A stretch of DNA of 64,000 nt, from positions 30,095 to 94,094 of the forward strand of contig DATBTN010000001.1 of assembly GCA_036559195.1 (NCBI GenBank). Reading direction: 5' to 3'. The stretch comes from Candidatus Baltobacteraceae bacterium. GTDB lineage: Bacteria; Vulcanimicrobiota; Vulcanimicrobiia; Vulcanimicrobiales; Vulcanimicrobiaceae. Below the pieces are notes generated by a model, which was not told where the DNA came from, ran no database searches, and worked only from the letters and a program-made list of their open reading frames with translations. The position numbers and the translations under genes are program-made. Positions within the stretch are counted from its first letter, which is position 1, and every line of letters starts with the position of its first letter. Positions 27,447-35,482 of the stretch are shown piece after piece.

Positions 27447-28286
27447 ATGACCTTGTTGCGCGGAAAGGGGCTCGGCCTCGAAGTGGTGTTTGCCGAGCGC
27501 GACCTCGACGAAGCTCTGACCGAGTTGGAGAGCCGCTTAGGCGAGCGGCCCGGCTTCTATCGGGGCAGCTCGGCGACGGCCGCCTTCGGCACCGCCGTTC
27601 CCACGCCGGCCCAGTTCGAGCGGTTGCGCGCGACCCTCGAAGGCGGCGGGATCGCATTGACCCGTCTCTGCGGAACCGCACCTCTCGAGGCCATCGCCGT
27701 CTCGAGCGGCGTCGCCTATGCGCCCGCCGTCGATGGCGGTCAGGAGCTCGCCCGGCGCCGCGCGCTGCGGCCCAAACGTGAGATCCAGCTCTCGGAGGCC
27801 GCGAAATCGCTCGATCCCGACTTCGCGGGCGCCCGCGCGGATATTGCGGAGCGCCGCAAGCGCGGTGAGGCAAGCGTCCGCCACGTCGTTCTGCCGCACG
27901 CGCAGTTGAGCGTGGTCGCACCGCCCGCGAGCCTCCCGGGCACGCTCTACCACGTCGGCACGCTTCGCGGCGGCCAATCGCTGCACAACGTCGGCAACAT
28001 CGTGATCGTCGGCGACGTCAATCCCGGTGCCGAGCTCGTCGCCAGCGGCGACATCGTCGTCTTCGGAGCGCTGCGCGGCGTCGCCCACGCCGGCGCGCAG
28101 GGCTTGCAATCTGCAAAGGTGTACGCACTCGAACTTGCGGCGACGCAACTGCGCATCGCAACGTTCATCGCTGCAGAAAACGAAAACCGGCGCAAACTCG
28201 CACTCGTACGGCCGGAAGCGGCGTACGTTAAAGACGAGCGCATCGTGGTCGTTCCGCTCGACCGTGTCGAACACGTCGCAACTTAA
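27447..28286 (+). CDS. minC: Septum-site-determining protein MinC
   Basis: Protein of 279 residues. The C-terminal domain (about 165-270) shows the MinC beta-helix pattern with HNVGNIVIVGDVNPGAEL and ASGDIVVFGALRGVAHAG. The N-terminal domain (about 1-95) is the divergent FtsZ-inhibiting part, and residues 110-150 form a charged linker. MinC blocks FtsZ ring formation where MinD carries it. It is the first gene of minC-minD-minD-minE-rodA. It is divergent from the M48 gene with a 184-base gap that contains an AT-rich stretch around 27360-27380 suitable for promoters. Confidence 0.9.
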   Translation: MTLLRGKGLGLEVVFAERDLDEALTELESRLGERPGFYRGSSATAAFGTAVPTPAQFERLRATLEGGGIALTRLCGTAPLEAIAVSSGVAYAPAVDGGQELARRRALRPKREIQLSEAAKSLDPDFAGARADIAERRKRGEASVRHVVLPHAQLSVVAPPASLPGTLYHVGTLRGGQSLHNVGNIVIVGDVNPGAELVASGDIVVFGALRGVAHAGAQGLQSAKVYALELAATQLRIATFIAAENENRRKLALVRPEAAYVKDERIVVVPLDRVEHVAT

Positions 28287-28294
28287 GGGGGCCA

Positions 28295-29089
28295 ATGAGC
28301 GCAACACGCAAGATCGTTCTGACATCGGGCAAGGGCGGCGTCGGTAAAACGACGACGACCGTCAACGTGGGCGCGGCGCTCGCCAAGCGCGGGCATCGCG
28401 TGGTGCTGGTAGACGCCGATATCGGCCTGCGCAATCTCGATCTGGTGCTCGGCTTGGAGAAGCGCATCGTCTTCGACTTGGTCGAAGTCGTCGAGGGCCG
28501 CTGCCAACTGCGGCAGGCGCTCATCAAAGACAAACGTTTCGAATCGCTCGCGATCCTTCCGGCGGCGCAGACGCGCGACAAAGACGCGGTAACGCCCGAG
28601 CAGATGGCTGCGGTGATCGACGATTTGGAAGAGTTCGCGGATTTCGTGCTCATCGATTGTCCCGCCGGTATCGAAGGCGGCTTTCGCAACGCGATCGCGG
28701 GTGCCGGCGAAGCGATCGTGGTGACGACGCCGGAGGTTAGCGCCATTCGCGACGCCGACCGCGTGATCGGCAAGCTGCAGGAGCGTTCGATCCCGATCCG
28801 GCTGATCGTCAATCGCATCCGGCCCGAGATGGTGCGCAGCGGCGACATGCTCTCGGTCGAAGACGTCTGCGAGATCCTCTCGGCGGAGCTGCTTGGTATC
28901 GTTCCCGACGACGAAGAAGTGATCGACATGACCAATCGCGGCGAGCCGATCGTGCTCAACGATCAGAATCGTCTCAAGAGTATCTACGAAAAGATCGCGC
29001 GCCGGCTCGACGGCGAGATCGTTCCATTTACCACTCTCGATAACCAAGGATTCCTTGGGCGCCTCTTCGGTGCGCTGAAAGCAGGCTGA
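28295..29089 (+). CDS. minD: Septum-site-determining ATPase MinD, first copy
   Basis: Protein of 264 residues. The deviant Walker A motif SGKGGVGKTT is at 11-20, the switch region is VDADIGLRNLDLVLGLE, and Walker B-type VLIDCPAGIEGGFRNAI follows. The C terminus NQGFLGRLFGALKAG is the amphipathic membrane-targeting helix. All key MinD residues are intact. It begins 8 bases after minC. A second, complete MinD gene follows after 2 bases. Confidence 0.94.
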   Translation: MSATRKIVLTSGKGGVGKTTTTVNVGAALAKRGHRVVLVDADIGLRNLDLVLGLEKRIVFDLVEVVEGRCQLRQALIKDKRFESLAILPAAQTRDKDAVTPEQMAAVIDDLEEFADFVLIDCPAGIEGGFRNAIAGAGEAIVVTTPEVSAIRDADRVIGKLQERSIPIRLIVNRIRPEMVRSGDMLSVEDVCEILSAELLGIVPDDEEVIDMTNRGEPIVLNDQNRLKSIYEKIARRLDGEIVPFTTLDNQGFLGRLFGALKAG

Positions 29090-29091
29090 TC

Positions 29092-29961
29092 ATGCACGTT
29101 CTCCGACAGACTCCCGACGACGGCACGCAAGGCGCGAGCGACGCGCCGGCGACCGCACCCGCGACGCTCGGCCGCGCGATCGTGATCACCTCGGGCAAAG
29201 GCGGCGTCGGCAAAACGACGACGACCGCGAATCTCGGCACGGCGCTCGCGCGGCGCGGCGCGCGCGTCGCGCTCGTCGATGCCGACGTCGGCCTGCGGAA
29301 CCTCGATATCGTGCTCGGATTGGAGAGCCGCGTGAAATATCACGTGCTCGACGTGCTCGAAGAGAAGGTCTCGCTCGACGAGGCGCTCGTCACCGATAAG
29401 AATTCGCCGACGCTGCAGTTGCTCGCGGCCGCCCAAACGCGCGAGAAGGACGAGGTCGATACCGAAAAGATGCGCGCGCTCGTGCAAAGTCTGCGCGAGC
29501 GATTCGATTACGTGCTCGTCGATTGTCCGGCGGGTATCGAGATGGGCTTTCGCAATGCGGTCGTCGGCGCCGACGAAGCGATCGTCGTCTGCACGCCCGA
29601 AGTCTCCGCCGTGCGCGACGTGGACCGGGTCGTCGGATTGCTCGGCAACCGCTTTCGCCCGCAGCTGGTCATCAATCGCGTACGTCCGCAGCTGGTGCGC
29701 AAGGGCAAGATGCTCTCGGTCGACGACGTCAATGCGATTCTCCGGCTCCCGCTGCTCGGCGTGATCGCCGACGAGCCCGAGGTGATCGTTTCGACGAACA
29801 AGGGCGAGCCGCTCGCATTGCGCGACGACTCCAAGACGGCCGCCGCCTATCACGCCATCGCCGCGCGCATCGCGGGCGAAGACGTGCCCGCGCCGACGGT
29901 CGATTGCCGGGAGTCGTTCATGGACAAGCTCGGCTCGATCTTCGGGGGGCGCCGCGCATGA
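29092..29961 (+). CDS. MinD-type ATPase, second tandem copy with N-terminal extension
   Basis: Protein of 289 residues, a paralogue of the preceding MinD. The deviant Walker A SGKGGVGKTT is at 34-43 after an extra 27-residue Ala/Thr/Asp-rich head. VDADVGLRNLDIVLGLE and VLVDCPAGIEMGFRNAV are conserved. The C terminus ESFMDKLGSIFGGRRA is again an amphipathic membrane-targeting helix, so both copies look active and membrane-binding. Its stop overlaps the minE ATG, so this copy rather than the first is translationally coupled to minE. Two MinD proteins could hetero-dimerise or split the MinC and MinE interactions. Confidence 0.9.
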   Translation: MHVLRQTPDDGTQGASDAPATAPATLGRAIVITSGKGGVGKTTTTANLGTALARRGARVALVDADVGLRNLDIVLGLESRVKYHVLDVLEEKVSLDEALVTDKNSPTLQLLAAAQTREKDEVDTEKMRALVQSLRERFDYVLVDCPAGIEMGFRNAVVGADEAIVVCTPEVSAVRDVDRVVGLLGNRFRPQLVINRVRPQLVRKGKMLSVDDVNAILRLPLLGVIADEPEVIVSTNKGEPLALRDDSKTAAAYHAIAARIAGEDVPAPTVDCRESFMDKLGSIFGGRRA

Positions 29962-30332
29962 TCGAATTTTTCAATAAACTCTTCGGAAAGCAGACCTCGA
30001 GTTCGACCGCCAAAGAACGATTGCGGCTCGTGTTGATGTCCGATCATCTTTCGCTCGCGCCGGATATGATCGACCGCATGAAGCGCGATCTCGTCGACGT
30101 TATCTCAAAATACGTCGAAGTCGATCGCACGCGAATCGAAGTGAACTTCGAACAGCAAGATAAGGCGCTGGCGATGCTTGCCAACATTCCGATCTTGGGC
30201 GTCAATCGCAACCGCGACGACGGCCCGGGCGGCGCCAAGCCGGACGAGCCCCAGGCTGGATCCGCGCCGCCGAAGCCGGCGACGCCCCGCCGCCGTCGCC
30301 GCAAGAAAGCGAATCCGGCTCCGGCGACGTAA
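29958..30332 (+). CDS. minE: Cell division topological specificity factor MinE with basic tail
   Basis: Protein of 124 residues. The N-terminal membrane-binding helix IEFFNKLFGK is followed by the anti-MinCD helix region with AKERLRLVLMSDHL, and the dimerising domain covers about 33-80 (DLVDVISKYVEVD, ANIPIL). E. coli MinE has 88 residues; here an extra 40-residue Pro/Ala-rich tail carries five Arg in a row and more Lys, suggesting binding to nucleic acid or acidic lipid. ATG 29958 overlaps the stop of the second minD. Confidence 0.92.
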   Translation: MIEFFNKLFGKQTSSSTAKERLRLVLMSDHLSLAPDMIDRMKRDLVDVISKYVEVDRTRIEVNFEQQDKALAMLANIPILGVNRNRDDGPGGAKPDEPQAGSAPPKPATPRRRRRKKANPAPAT

Positions 30333-30342
30333 CAGCATTGCC

Positions 30343-31476
30343 GTGGCAAGCATAACGCTCGGCTCTCAGACGCGGCGGTCGCTTCGAAACTTCAATTGGG
30401 CGCTCGCGGTGCCGTGCGTCGTCTTGGCATTGCTCGGGATCGTCGCGATTCAGTCGGCGGACCTTCACGCCGCCAACCCGTCGGCCGAGTTCAAGAAGCA
30501 AATCCTCTACGCGGTCGTCGGCATCGGCGTTATGCTGGGCTTCGCCCGAATCGACTATCGGATCTGGCAGCGCTGGGCCCCGTGGCTTTACGGCTTGAAC
30601 CTGTGTCTGCTGCTCTTCATTTTGGTTCACGGGCATAGCGCGCTCGGCGCACAGCGCTGGATCTCGCTCGGCCCGCTCGGCACATTCCAGCCATCGGAGT
30701 TCGCAAAGCTCGTCCTCGCCATCTCGCTCGCGTGGATCCTGTGCCGCGGCGAATACGGTCATCTCAAGGAGATTTGGCGGCCCTTGGCGCTGGTCGCGGT
30801 TCCGGCCCTGCTCATCCTCAAGCAGCCCGACCTCGGCACGACGCTGGTCGTGCTGGCGATTCTCTCCTCGCAGCTGTTCTTCGGCCTCGAAAGCCTGCAA
30901 GATTTCGGCATCTACGCGGCGTCGGTCTTTGCGGCGGCGCTGGTGACGGTCGGCACGAAAATCATTCTCAAACCGTTCCAAAAAGCGCGCTTGCTCGTGT
31001 TCCTCAACCCGAAGGCCGACCCGCAAGGCGCCGGGTACAATCTCAATCAGTCGAAGATCGCGGTCGGAAACGGTGAGTGGTTCGGGCGCGGCCTCCATCA
31101 CGGCACCCAAACGCAGCTCAATTTCGTGCCCGAGCACTCTCGGGATTTCATCTTTACGGTGATCGGCGAGGAGCTGGGCTTCATCGGCTCGGTCGTGTTG
31201 TTGGCCCTCTATGCCTTCGTGCTCTACGGGGGAATTGCGTCTATGCTGGCCGCGCGCGACCGCTACGGCTTTTTGCTCGCGACGGGGTTGGTCGCCATGC
31301 TGACCTTCCATATCGTCGTCAATATCGGAATGACGATCGGGATCATGCCGATCACCGGGATCCCGCTGCCGTTTTTGTCGTACGGCGGCTCGGCCGTCCT
31401 CACCGATTTTGCCGCCGTGGGGATGCTGCTGAACATTTACTCCCAGCGCGACCGCGACGTCTTGGGCAACGCCTAA
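30343..31476 (+). CDS. rodA: Rod-shape-determining SEDS glycosyltransferase RodA
   Basis: Membrane protein of 377 residues with ten predicted helices. SEDS-family features include LGPLGTFQPSEFAKL near residue 107 and the C-terminal signature PLPFLSYGGSAVLTDF. RodA polymerises glycan strands of peptidoglycan for cell elongation, together with a class B penicillin-binding protein. The gene follows minE by 10 bases, linking division-site selection and elongation. GTG 30343 is chosen because longer frames run through minE in a different phase; residues downstream fit RodA N termini. Confidence 0.93.
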   Translation: MASITLGSQTRRSLRNFNWALAVPCVVLALLGIVAIQSADLHAANPSAEFKKQILYAVVGIGVMLGFARIDYRIWQRWAPWLYGLNLCLLLFILVHGHSALGAQRWISLGPLGTFQPSEFAKLVLAISLAWILCRGEYGHLKEIWRPLALVAVPALLILKQPDLGTTLVVLAILSSQLFFGLESLQDFGIYAASVFAAALVTVGTKIILKPFQKARLLVFLNPKADPQGAGYNLNQSKIAVGNGEWFGRGLHHGTQTQLNFVPEHSRDFIFTVIGEELGFIGSVVLLALYAFVLYGGIASMLAARDRYGFLLATGLVAMLTFHIVVNIGMTIGIMPITGIPLPFLSYGGSAVLTDFAAVGMLLNIYSQRDRDVLGNA

Positions 31477-31485
31477 CCCGGCCGG

Positions 31486-31514
31486 GGCCGGCGCCTCGCG
31501 AAAGGGGGCCGGCC
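31486..31514 (+). terminator. GC-rich hairpin after rodA
   Basis: GGCCGGCGCC and GGGGCCGGCC pair with a single mismatch around a nine-base loop, ten bases after the rodA stop. The stem is very stable but lacks a T-run, so it may be a Rho-independent-like pause or an mRNA end protector. Confidence 0.4.
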
Positions 31515-31539
31515 TACCGATAACCCTCAAAGATTAGCA

Positions 31540-33444
31540 ATGAGGGAACTGCGACCGAACGAGAGTCCGAGCAACGTCACCGAGCTCGAGCGGCTTTTCG
31601 AAATTACCCGCGACGTACTGAGCGCCGAGAGTCTTGATGCGGCGCTCTATTCGCTCGCCCGCGGCGTGCACGAACTCTTCGGTTTCCGCTGGGTGAGCAT
31701 GGTCGCCGCCGACGAGCCGGACGGGCAGCTGCGCCGCCGCGTGGTCTTTGGCTATAGCGAAGAGGTCGTTCGCGAGCGGCTCGGCGAGCCGGTGGAACGC
31801 GCCGAATTGGAACGGCTGCTCGCGAGTGCGACGCGGTTCTTCGACGATTGCTATTTCTTCCCGGCCGAGACCGAGGTTCACTGGGAGCAGTCGATCTATA
31901 CCGGCATCCAGCCCAATCACGCCGTTCGCCAGTTTCCCAACCAGTGGCTCGAACGCGACGCGATGCTGCTCGCCTTGCACGATCGCGACGGCCGCATGAT
32001 CGGCTACATGTCGCCCGACGGCCCGGCCAACGGGAAGATCCCCGACACGCTTACGCTGCGCGCGATGCAAGTCTTCGTAAATCTGATGGGCCTGGCGCTT
32101 GCGAACGCGCGTTCGCAGAATCGCCTGCAATACGAAGCGACGCACGACACGCTCACCAACCTGCCGAATCGCTCGGTCTTCTCCGCGCGGCTCGCGCAGT
32201 CGCTCGCCGAGGTGCGCGAAGATCCGAGCATCCAGTACGCGGTGCTGTTTCTCGATCTCGATGAATTCAAAGCGATTAACGATTCGCTCGGACATCTGGC
32301 GGGCGATCGCGTGCTGGTCGAGGCCGCGAATCGTCTGCGGCGCATCGCGGGCGACAGCCACGTCGTCGCGCGTTTGGGCGGCGACGAATTTGCCGTGCTC
32401 ATCACCGATGCGACGCCCGAACGGCTCGACCGAATCGGCGAGGCGATCGAAGACTCGCTGCGGCGTCCGCACGCGTTGATGGGCCGCACGCTCGACATGA
32501 CCGCGAGCATCGGTATCGCGCCGATGCTGCCGCGCTACGAATCGATCGACGACGTCCTGCGCGACGCCGACACCGCCATGTACCGTGCGAAAGCCCTCGG
32601 CCGCGCGCGCCGCATTTACTTTACCGAAGCGATGCACGAAGAGGCCGCGCGGCGGCTCGCGCTGCGCTCCAATCTGCGCCGCGCGATCGAGGAGCGGCAA
32701 TTCTCGCTGGTTTATCAGCCGATCGTTTCGTTCGAAAACCGCCGCATCGTGAGTGTGGAAGCGCTGCTGCGTTGGAATCTTCCCGACGGAAGCACGCTCG
32801 GGCCCGCCGAGTTTTTACCGTTGGCCGAAGAGTTGGGTTTGATGGTTCCGGTCGGGCGATTCGTACTCAACGCCGCCTGCGCGCAACTGGCGCAATGGAA
32901 GCGCGCGATTCCCGGATTGCATCTCGGGCTCAACGTGAATCTCTCCGTGCAGGAAGTGCTTCATCCCGGATTGCCGGAGTTTTTGAGCAAATTGTTTTCC
33001 GACTACGGACTCGCTCCGGGGCAACTCTCGCTCGAGATCACCGAAACGTCGATTCTCGAAAGCGAACGCTACGAGGGCGGCGTGCTGCAGCGGCTCAAGG
33101 CGACCGGCGTCGAGCTGTGCATCGACGATTTCGGAACCGGATATTCGTCGCTGCGCTACATTCAAGAGTTTCCGATCGATTGGTTCAAGATCGATCAATC
33201 GTTCATCATCGATTTGCCCGACGGCCGAACGAGCCGCTCGATCGTGGAGATGCTCGTGCGGTTGGGAGCGGCTTGCGGTCTCTGCGTGGTCGCCGAAGGT
33301 ATCGAAACGATCGCGCAGTCCGACGCCTTGCGCGAACTCGGCTGCCAGTACGGACAAGGCTATCATTTCGCGCGGCCGCTTCCGCCCCACGACTTGCTCG
33401 CCGCGCTGCACGCCGATCTTTCGGCAGCGGGCGCGCCGCTCTAA
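31540..33444 (+). CDS. GAF-GGDEF-EAL cyclic-di-GMP protein
   Basis: Soluble protein of 634 residues. The N-terminal 180 residues look like a GAF sensor domain. The GGDEF domain (about 190-350) has an intact LGGDEFAVLI near 279 and DLDEFKAINDSLGH before it. The EAL domain (about 370-620) keeps EALLRW near 407, LEITETSILE, IDDFGTGYSSLRY and VVAEGIET, so both synthase and phosphodiesterase sites look functional. The balance between them is presumably set by the sensor. Stop codons of this gene and the convergent methyltransferase share bases 33442-33443. Confidence 0.93.
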   Translation: MRELRPNESPSNVTELERLFEITRDVLSAESLDAALYSLARGVHELFGFRWVSMVAADEPDGQLRRRVVFGYSEEVVRERLGEPVERAELERLLASATRFFDDCYFFPAETEVHWEQSIYTGIQPNHAVRQFPNQWLERDAMLLALHDRDGRMIGYMSPDGPANGKIPDTLTLRAMQVFVNLMGLALANARSQNRLQYEATHDTLTNLPNRSVFSARLAQSLAEVREDPSIQYAVLFLDLDEFKAINDSLGHLAGDRVLVEAANRLRRIAGDSHVVARLGGDEFAVLITDATPERLDRIGEAIEDSLRRPHALMGRTLDMTASIGIAPMLPRYESIDDVLRDADTAMYRAKALGRARRIYFTEAMHEEAARRLALRSNLRRAIEERQFSLVYQPIVSFENRRIVSVEALLRWNLPDGSTLGPAEFLPLAEELGLMVPVGRFVLNAACAQLAQWKRAIPGLHLGLNVNLSVQEVLHPGLPEFLSKLFSDYGLAPGQLSLEITETSILESERYEGGVLQRLKATGVELCIDDFGTGYSSLRYIQEFPIDWFKIDQSFIIDLPDGRTSRSIVEMLVRLGAACGLCVVAEGIETIAQSDALRELGCQYGQGYHFARPLPPHDLLAALHADLSAAGAPL

Positions 33445-34046
33445 CTGCGCCGGCGGTAGACGCGGCCGAACGCCTTCTGCGCCGTCAGTTCGAACGCCGG
33501 GTCCAGATCGATCGAAGCGCGCCCTTCGGGCGTGTGATACGCGATAAAGAGCCGGTCGCGAGGCGAACGTGTCTGCACGATGCGCGCCACGGTACGCGCG
33601 AGCGTTGCCGCTCCAAACGGATTGTAAAGAAAGACGACGAGGTCGCCGGGCGGATACGCAAACTCCGCTGCGTTCGCGCGCGCGAGGCGCACGTCGCGGC
33701 AACGCAGGCCGTCGCGTTTGCGCCAAACGGCGAGATTCTCGGCGGCAATTTCGTGGAGCGCCGGCGAAACTTCGACGCCGACGATCGCGCGAAACGGCCG
33801 CAGCGTGGCGAGCATCACCGCGCGCCCCATGCCCGAACCGGCATCGACGAACGTGTAGCCGTCGTACGGCTGCGGCACGGCGGCCAGCAGAACGTCGAAG
33901 TCGGCGATCGGTACCGGCTCGTAATGCGTGGCGTCCGCCATCGCGTCGCCGATCGCTTCGGGATCGAGTTCGCCGAGAAAGAGCAGCGCTTCGGTGGTGA
34001 CGCCGTTCTCCGCGTCGAACCGTTGCCCGTTGCGCCTGCCGCTCAT
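33441..34046 (-). CDS. Class I SAM-dependent methyltransferase-like protein
   Basis: Protein of 201 residues from ATG 34046. A Rossmann core begins with FVDAGSGMGRAVMLAT (motif I), VGVEVSPALHEIAAENL (acidic loop) and LVVFLYNPFGAATLARTV. This last D/N-P-F/P-type motif near residue 140 resembles N-methyltransferases, but the substrate is unknown. An alternative GTG at 34070 would make its start abut the GTG of the divergent gene at 34071; the ATG is more plausible. In either case the two promoters must lie inside the neighbouring coding sequences. Confidence 0.75.
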   Translation of the reverse strand: MSGRRNGQRFDAENGVTTEALLFLGELDPEAIGDAMADATHYEPVPIADFDVLLAAVPQPYDGYTFVDAGSGMGRAVMLATLRPFRAIVGVEVSPALHEIAAENLAVWRKRDGLRCRDVRLARANAAEFAYPPGDLVVFLYNPFGAATLARTVARIVQTRSPRDRLFIAYHTPEGRASIDLDPAFELTAQKAFGRVYRRRS

Positions 34047-34070
34047 CCATCGTACGTTCCGCGCCCGCAC

Positions 34071-35273
34071 GTGAAACGCCGTTACAAAGAAGGCGACTGG
34101 TTCGCCGTGCCGTTAGCGGCGGGTCGCGAGGCCGTCGGCATCATCGCACGAGCCGACCGCTCGCGTCTCTACGGGTACTTTTTTGCCTCCGAACGTCGCG
34201 AACCGGCCGATGCGTTTTGGCGTGGGTTTTTCCGCGGCGACGGACTCGAAGACGCGCGCTGGCGCCGGCTTTCCCGGCTCGACGGCTTTACGCGCGAGCG
34301 TTGGCCCTTGCCGCCGGGGCCGGCCGCTTCGTTCGAAGCGATTCCCGACGCGCGCTTCGAGCCGGCCGCGTTAATCGAGCGCCGTCTGCGCGGCGTGGCC
34401 GACGCGTTAGCGATCCGCGAAGTGCGCTCGCCGCTGGACCGAACGCGCTTCGAGAGCGCGAGTCCCGCCGTTCGTCTGCAATACAGCGAGCCGCTCGACG
34501 AGGCCGATCTCGACGCCCTCGCGCGCGCCGTGCGAGCGCGCCCGCAGTCCGGGCTGCGCGTTCACGGCTTCCGGCGGCACGCCTTCGACCCGGCGCAACT
34601 CGCGCGATTCGCAGCCGTGCGCCATTTGCACCTCGACGTCGCTCTGCCGTCGTTCGACGTGCTCGGCGCGCTCGCGCCGCACCTCGAATCGCTCGTCGTC
34701 GGCCCGCGCGCCGGCGCGGCGTTCGATCCGCCGCCGCTGCCGCGCTTGCGGGCGCTCGAACTGCACGGCGCGGCACTCTCTCGCGCCGCGCTTCGGCGCC
34801 TTCCGTCGCTGCGCGCGTTGACGCTCGTCGATTCGCCGCTGCGCGATCTGGGGGCGCTCGCCGGAGCGGAACTCGAGCGGCTCATCGTGCGCTACGGCGA
34901 CTGCGACGATGTAGCGGCGATCGTCGACTGTGCGAACCTGCGCGAGCTGGATCTGCGCGGTCTGCGCGGAGTTCGCTCGTTGCCGCCGCTCGGCGGTTTG
35001 GCTCGGCTGCAAACGTTGGCGATAGCGCACCTGCCGAACGTCACGGACTTGCGCCCGGTGGTCGAATCCTCGACGCTGGCCCGGATCGAAATCGATGCGA
35101 TGGCGCATCTGGCAGTGAACGATCTCTACGTTTTGCGCGAGCTGCGAGCGCTCGCAAGCGCGGAGATCGATATCGGCGGCCGGCGCAAGAATCGCGAGGT
35201 CTATCGCGCGCTCGGACTCGGGCCCGGCGGTCGCAACCCGGCGCCCCAAAGGTCCCCGGCGCCCGCTCCGTGA
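34071..35273 (+). CDS. Imm26-like domain fused to leucine-rich repeats
   Basis: Protein of 400 residues. The first 60 residues (YKEGDWFAVPLAAGREAVGI) have the G-D-x-F-A-x-P-L pattern of the Imm26 immunity-protein family, which answers polymorphic toxins. From about 155 to 370 it is built from leucine-rich repeats, for example LPRLRALELHGAALSRAAL, LPSLRALTLVDSPLRDLG and CANLRELDLRGLRGVRSL. I see no signal peptide. The protein may be a cytoplasmic ligand-binding or immunity protein. No toxin gene is next to it. GTG start at 34071; longer upstream in-frame sequence is antisense to the methyltransferase. Confidence 0.65.
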   Translation: MKRRYKEGDWFAVPLAAGREAVGIIARADRSRLYGYFFASERREPADAFWRGFFRGDGLEDARWRRLSRLDGFTRERWPLPPGPAASFEAIPDARFEPAALIERRLRGVADALAIREVRSPLDRTRFESASPAVRLQYSEPLDEADLDALARAVRARPQSGLRVHGFRRHAFDPAQLARFAAVRHLHLDVALPSFDVLGALAPHLESLVVGPRAGAAFDPPPLPRLRALELHGAALSRAALRRLPSLRALTLVDSPLRDLGALAGAELERLIVRYGDCDDVAAIVDCANLRELDLRGLRGVRSLPPLGGLARLQTLAIAHLPNVTDLRPVVESSTLARIEIDAMAHLAVNDLYVLRELRALASAEIDIGGRRKNREVYRALGLGPGGRNPAPQRSPAPAP

Positions 35274-35333
35274 ACCCTCGCCGCATATCGGAAGGGCTCG
35301 CGTTACGTGATGGGGCCGCCGGTGAGAAGAAGT

Positions 35334-35361
35334 TTTTGAGAGCGCTGGAGCTCGCTAGAGT
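35334..35361 (+). promoter_or_regulatory. Candidate promoter of the RNase E/G leader
   Basis: TTTTGA (35334-35339), 16-base spacer, TAGAGT (35356-35361). Transcription would start near 35368 and give a 115-base leader before rne that contains the AGGAGG site and the small ORF. This is a weak match to a housekeeping promoter, but it is the best one in the 209-base gap. Confidence 0.35.
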
Positions 35362-35396
35362 ACCCGCTCGAGAGTGACCGCAGGAGGCTTCATCGG

Positions 35397-35474
35397 ATGA
35401 AGCCGGCCAGCCCGGGACGTTCTCGCGGAGGAGTTCGACGGCCGAAGCCAGGGCCTCAACCTGAAAAGGGTTAG
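35397..35474 (+). CDS. Small basic ORF (25 residues) in the RNase E/G leader
   Basis: ATG at 35397 is preceded nine bases upstream by a perfect Shine-Dalgarno AGGAGG (35382-35387), far better than the site of rne itself. The predicted peptide is rich in Pro, Gly, Arg and Lys and is not recognised. It ends in TAG 35472-35474, eight bases before the TTG of rne, so ribosomes finishing it could reinitiate there. The start codon and ribosome site lie in a hairpin (GGCTTCA 35386-35392 with TGAAGCC 35398-35404). It may be a regulatory leader peptide for RNase E/G rather than a functional product. Confidence 0.45.
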   Translation: MKPASPGRSRGGVRRPKPGPQPEKG

Positions 35475-35482
35475 GTAGAAAT

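Noticed and set aside
29092..29961. Second MinD as a ParA or FlhG protein
   Set aside because: It has the MinD switch sequences, C-terminal membrane helix and overlap with minE, so MinD is the better reading.
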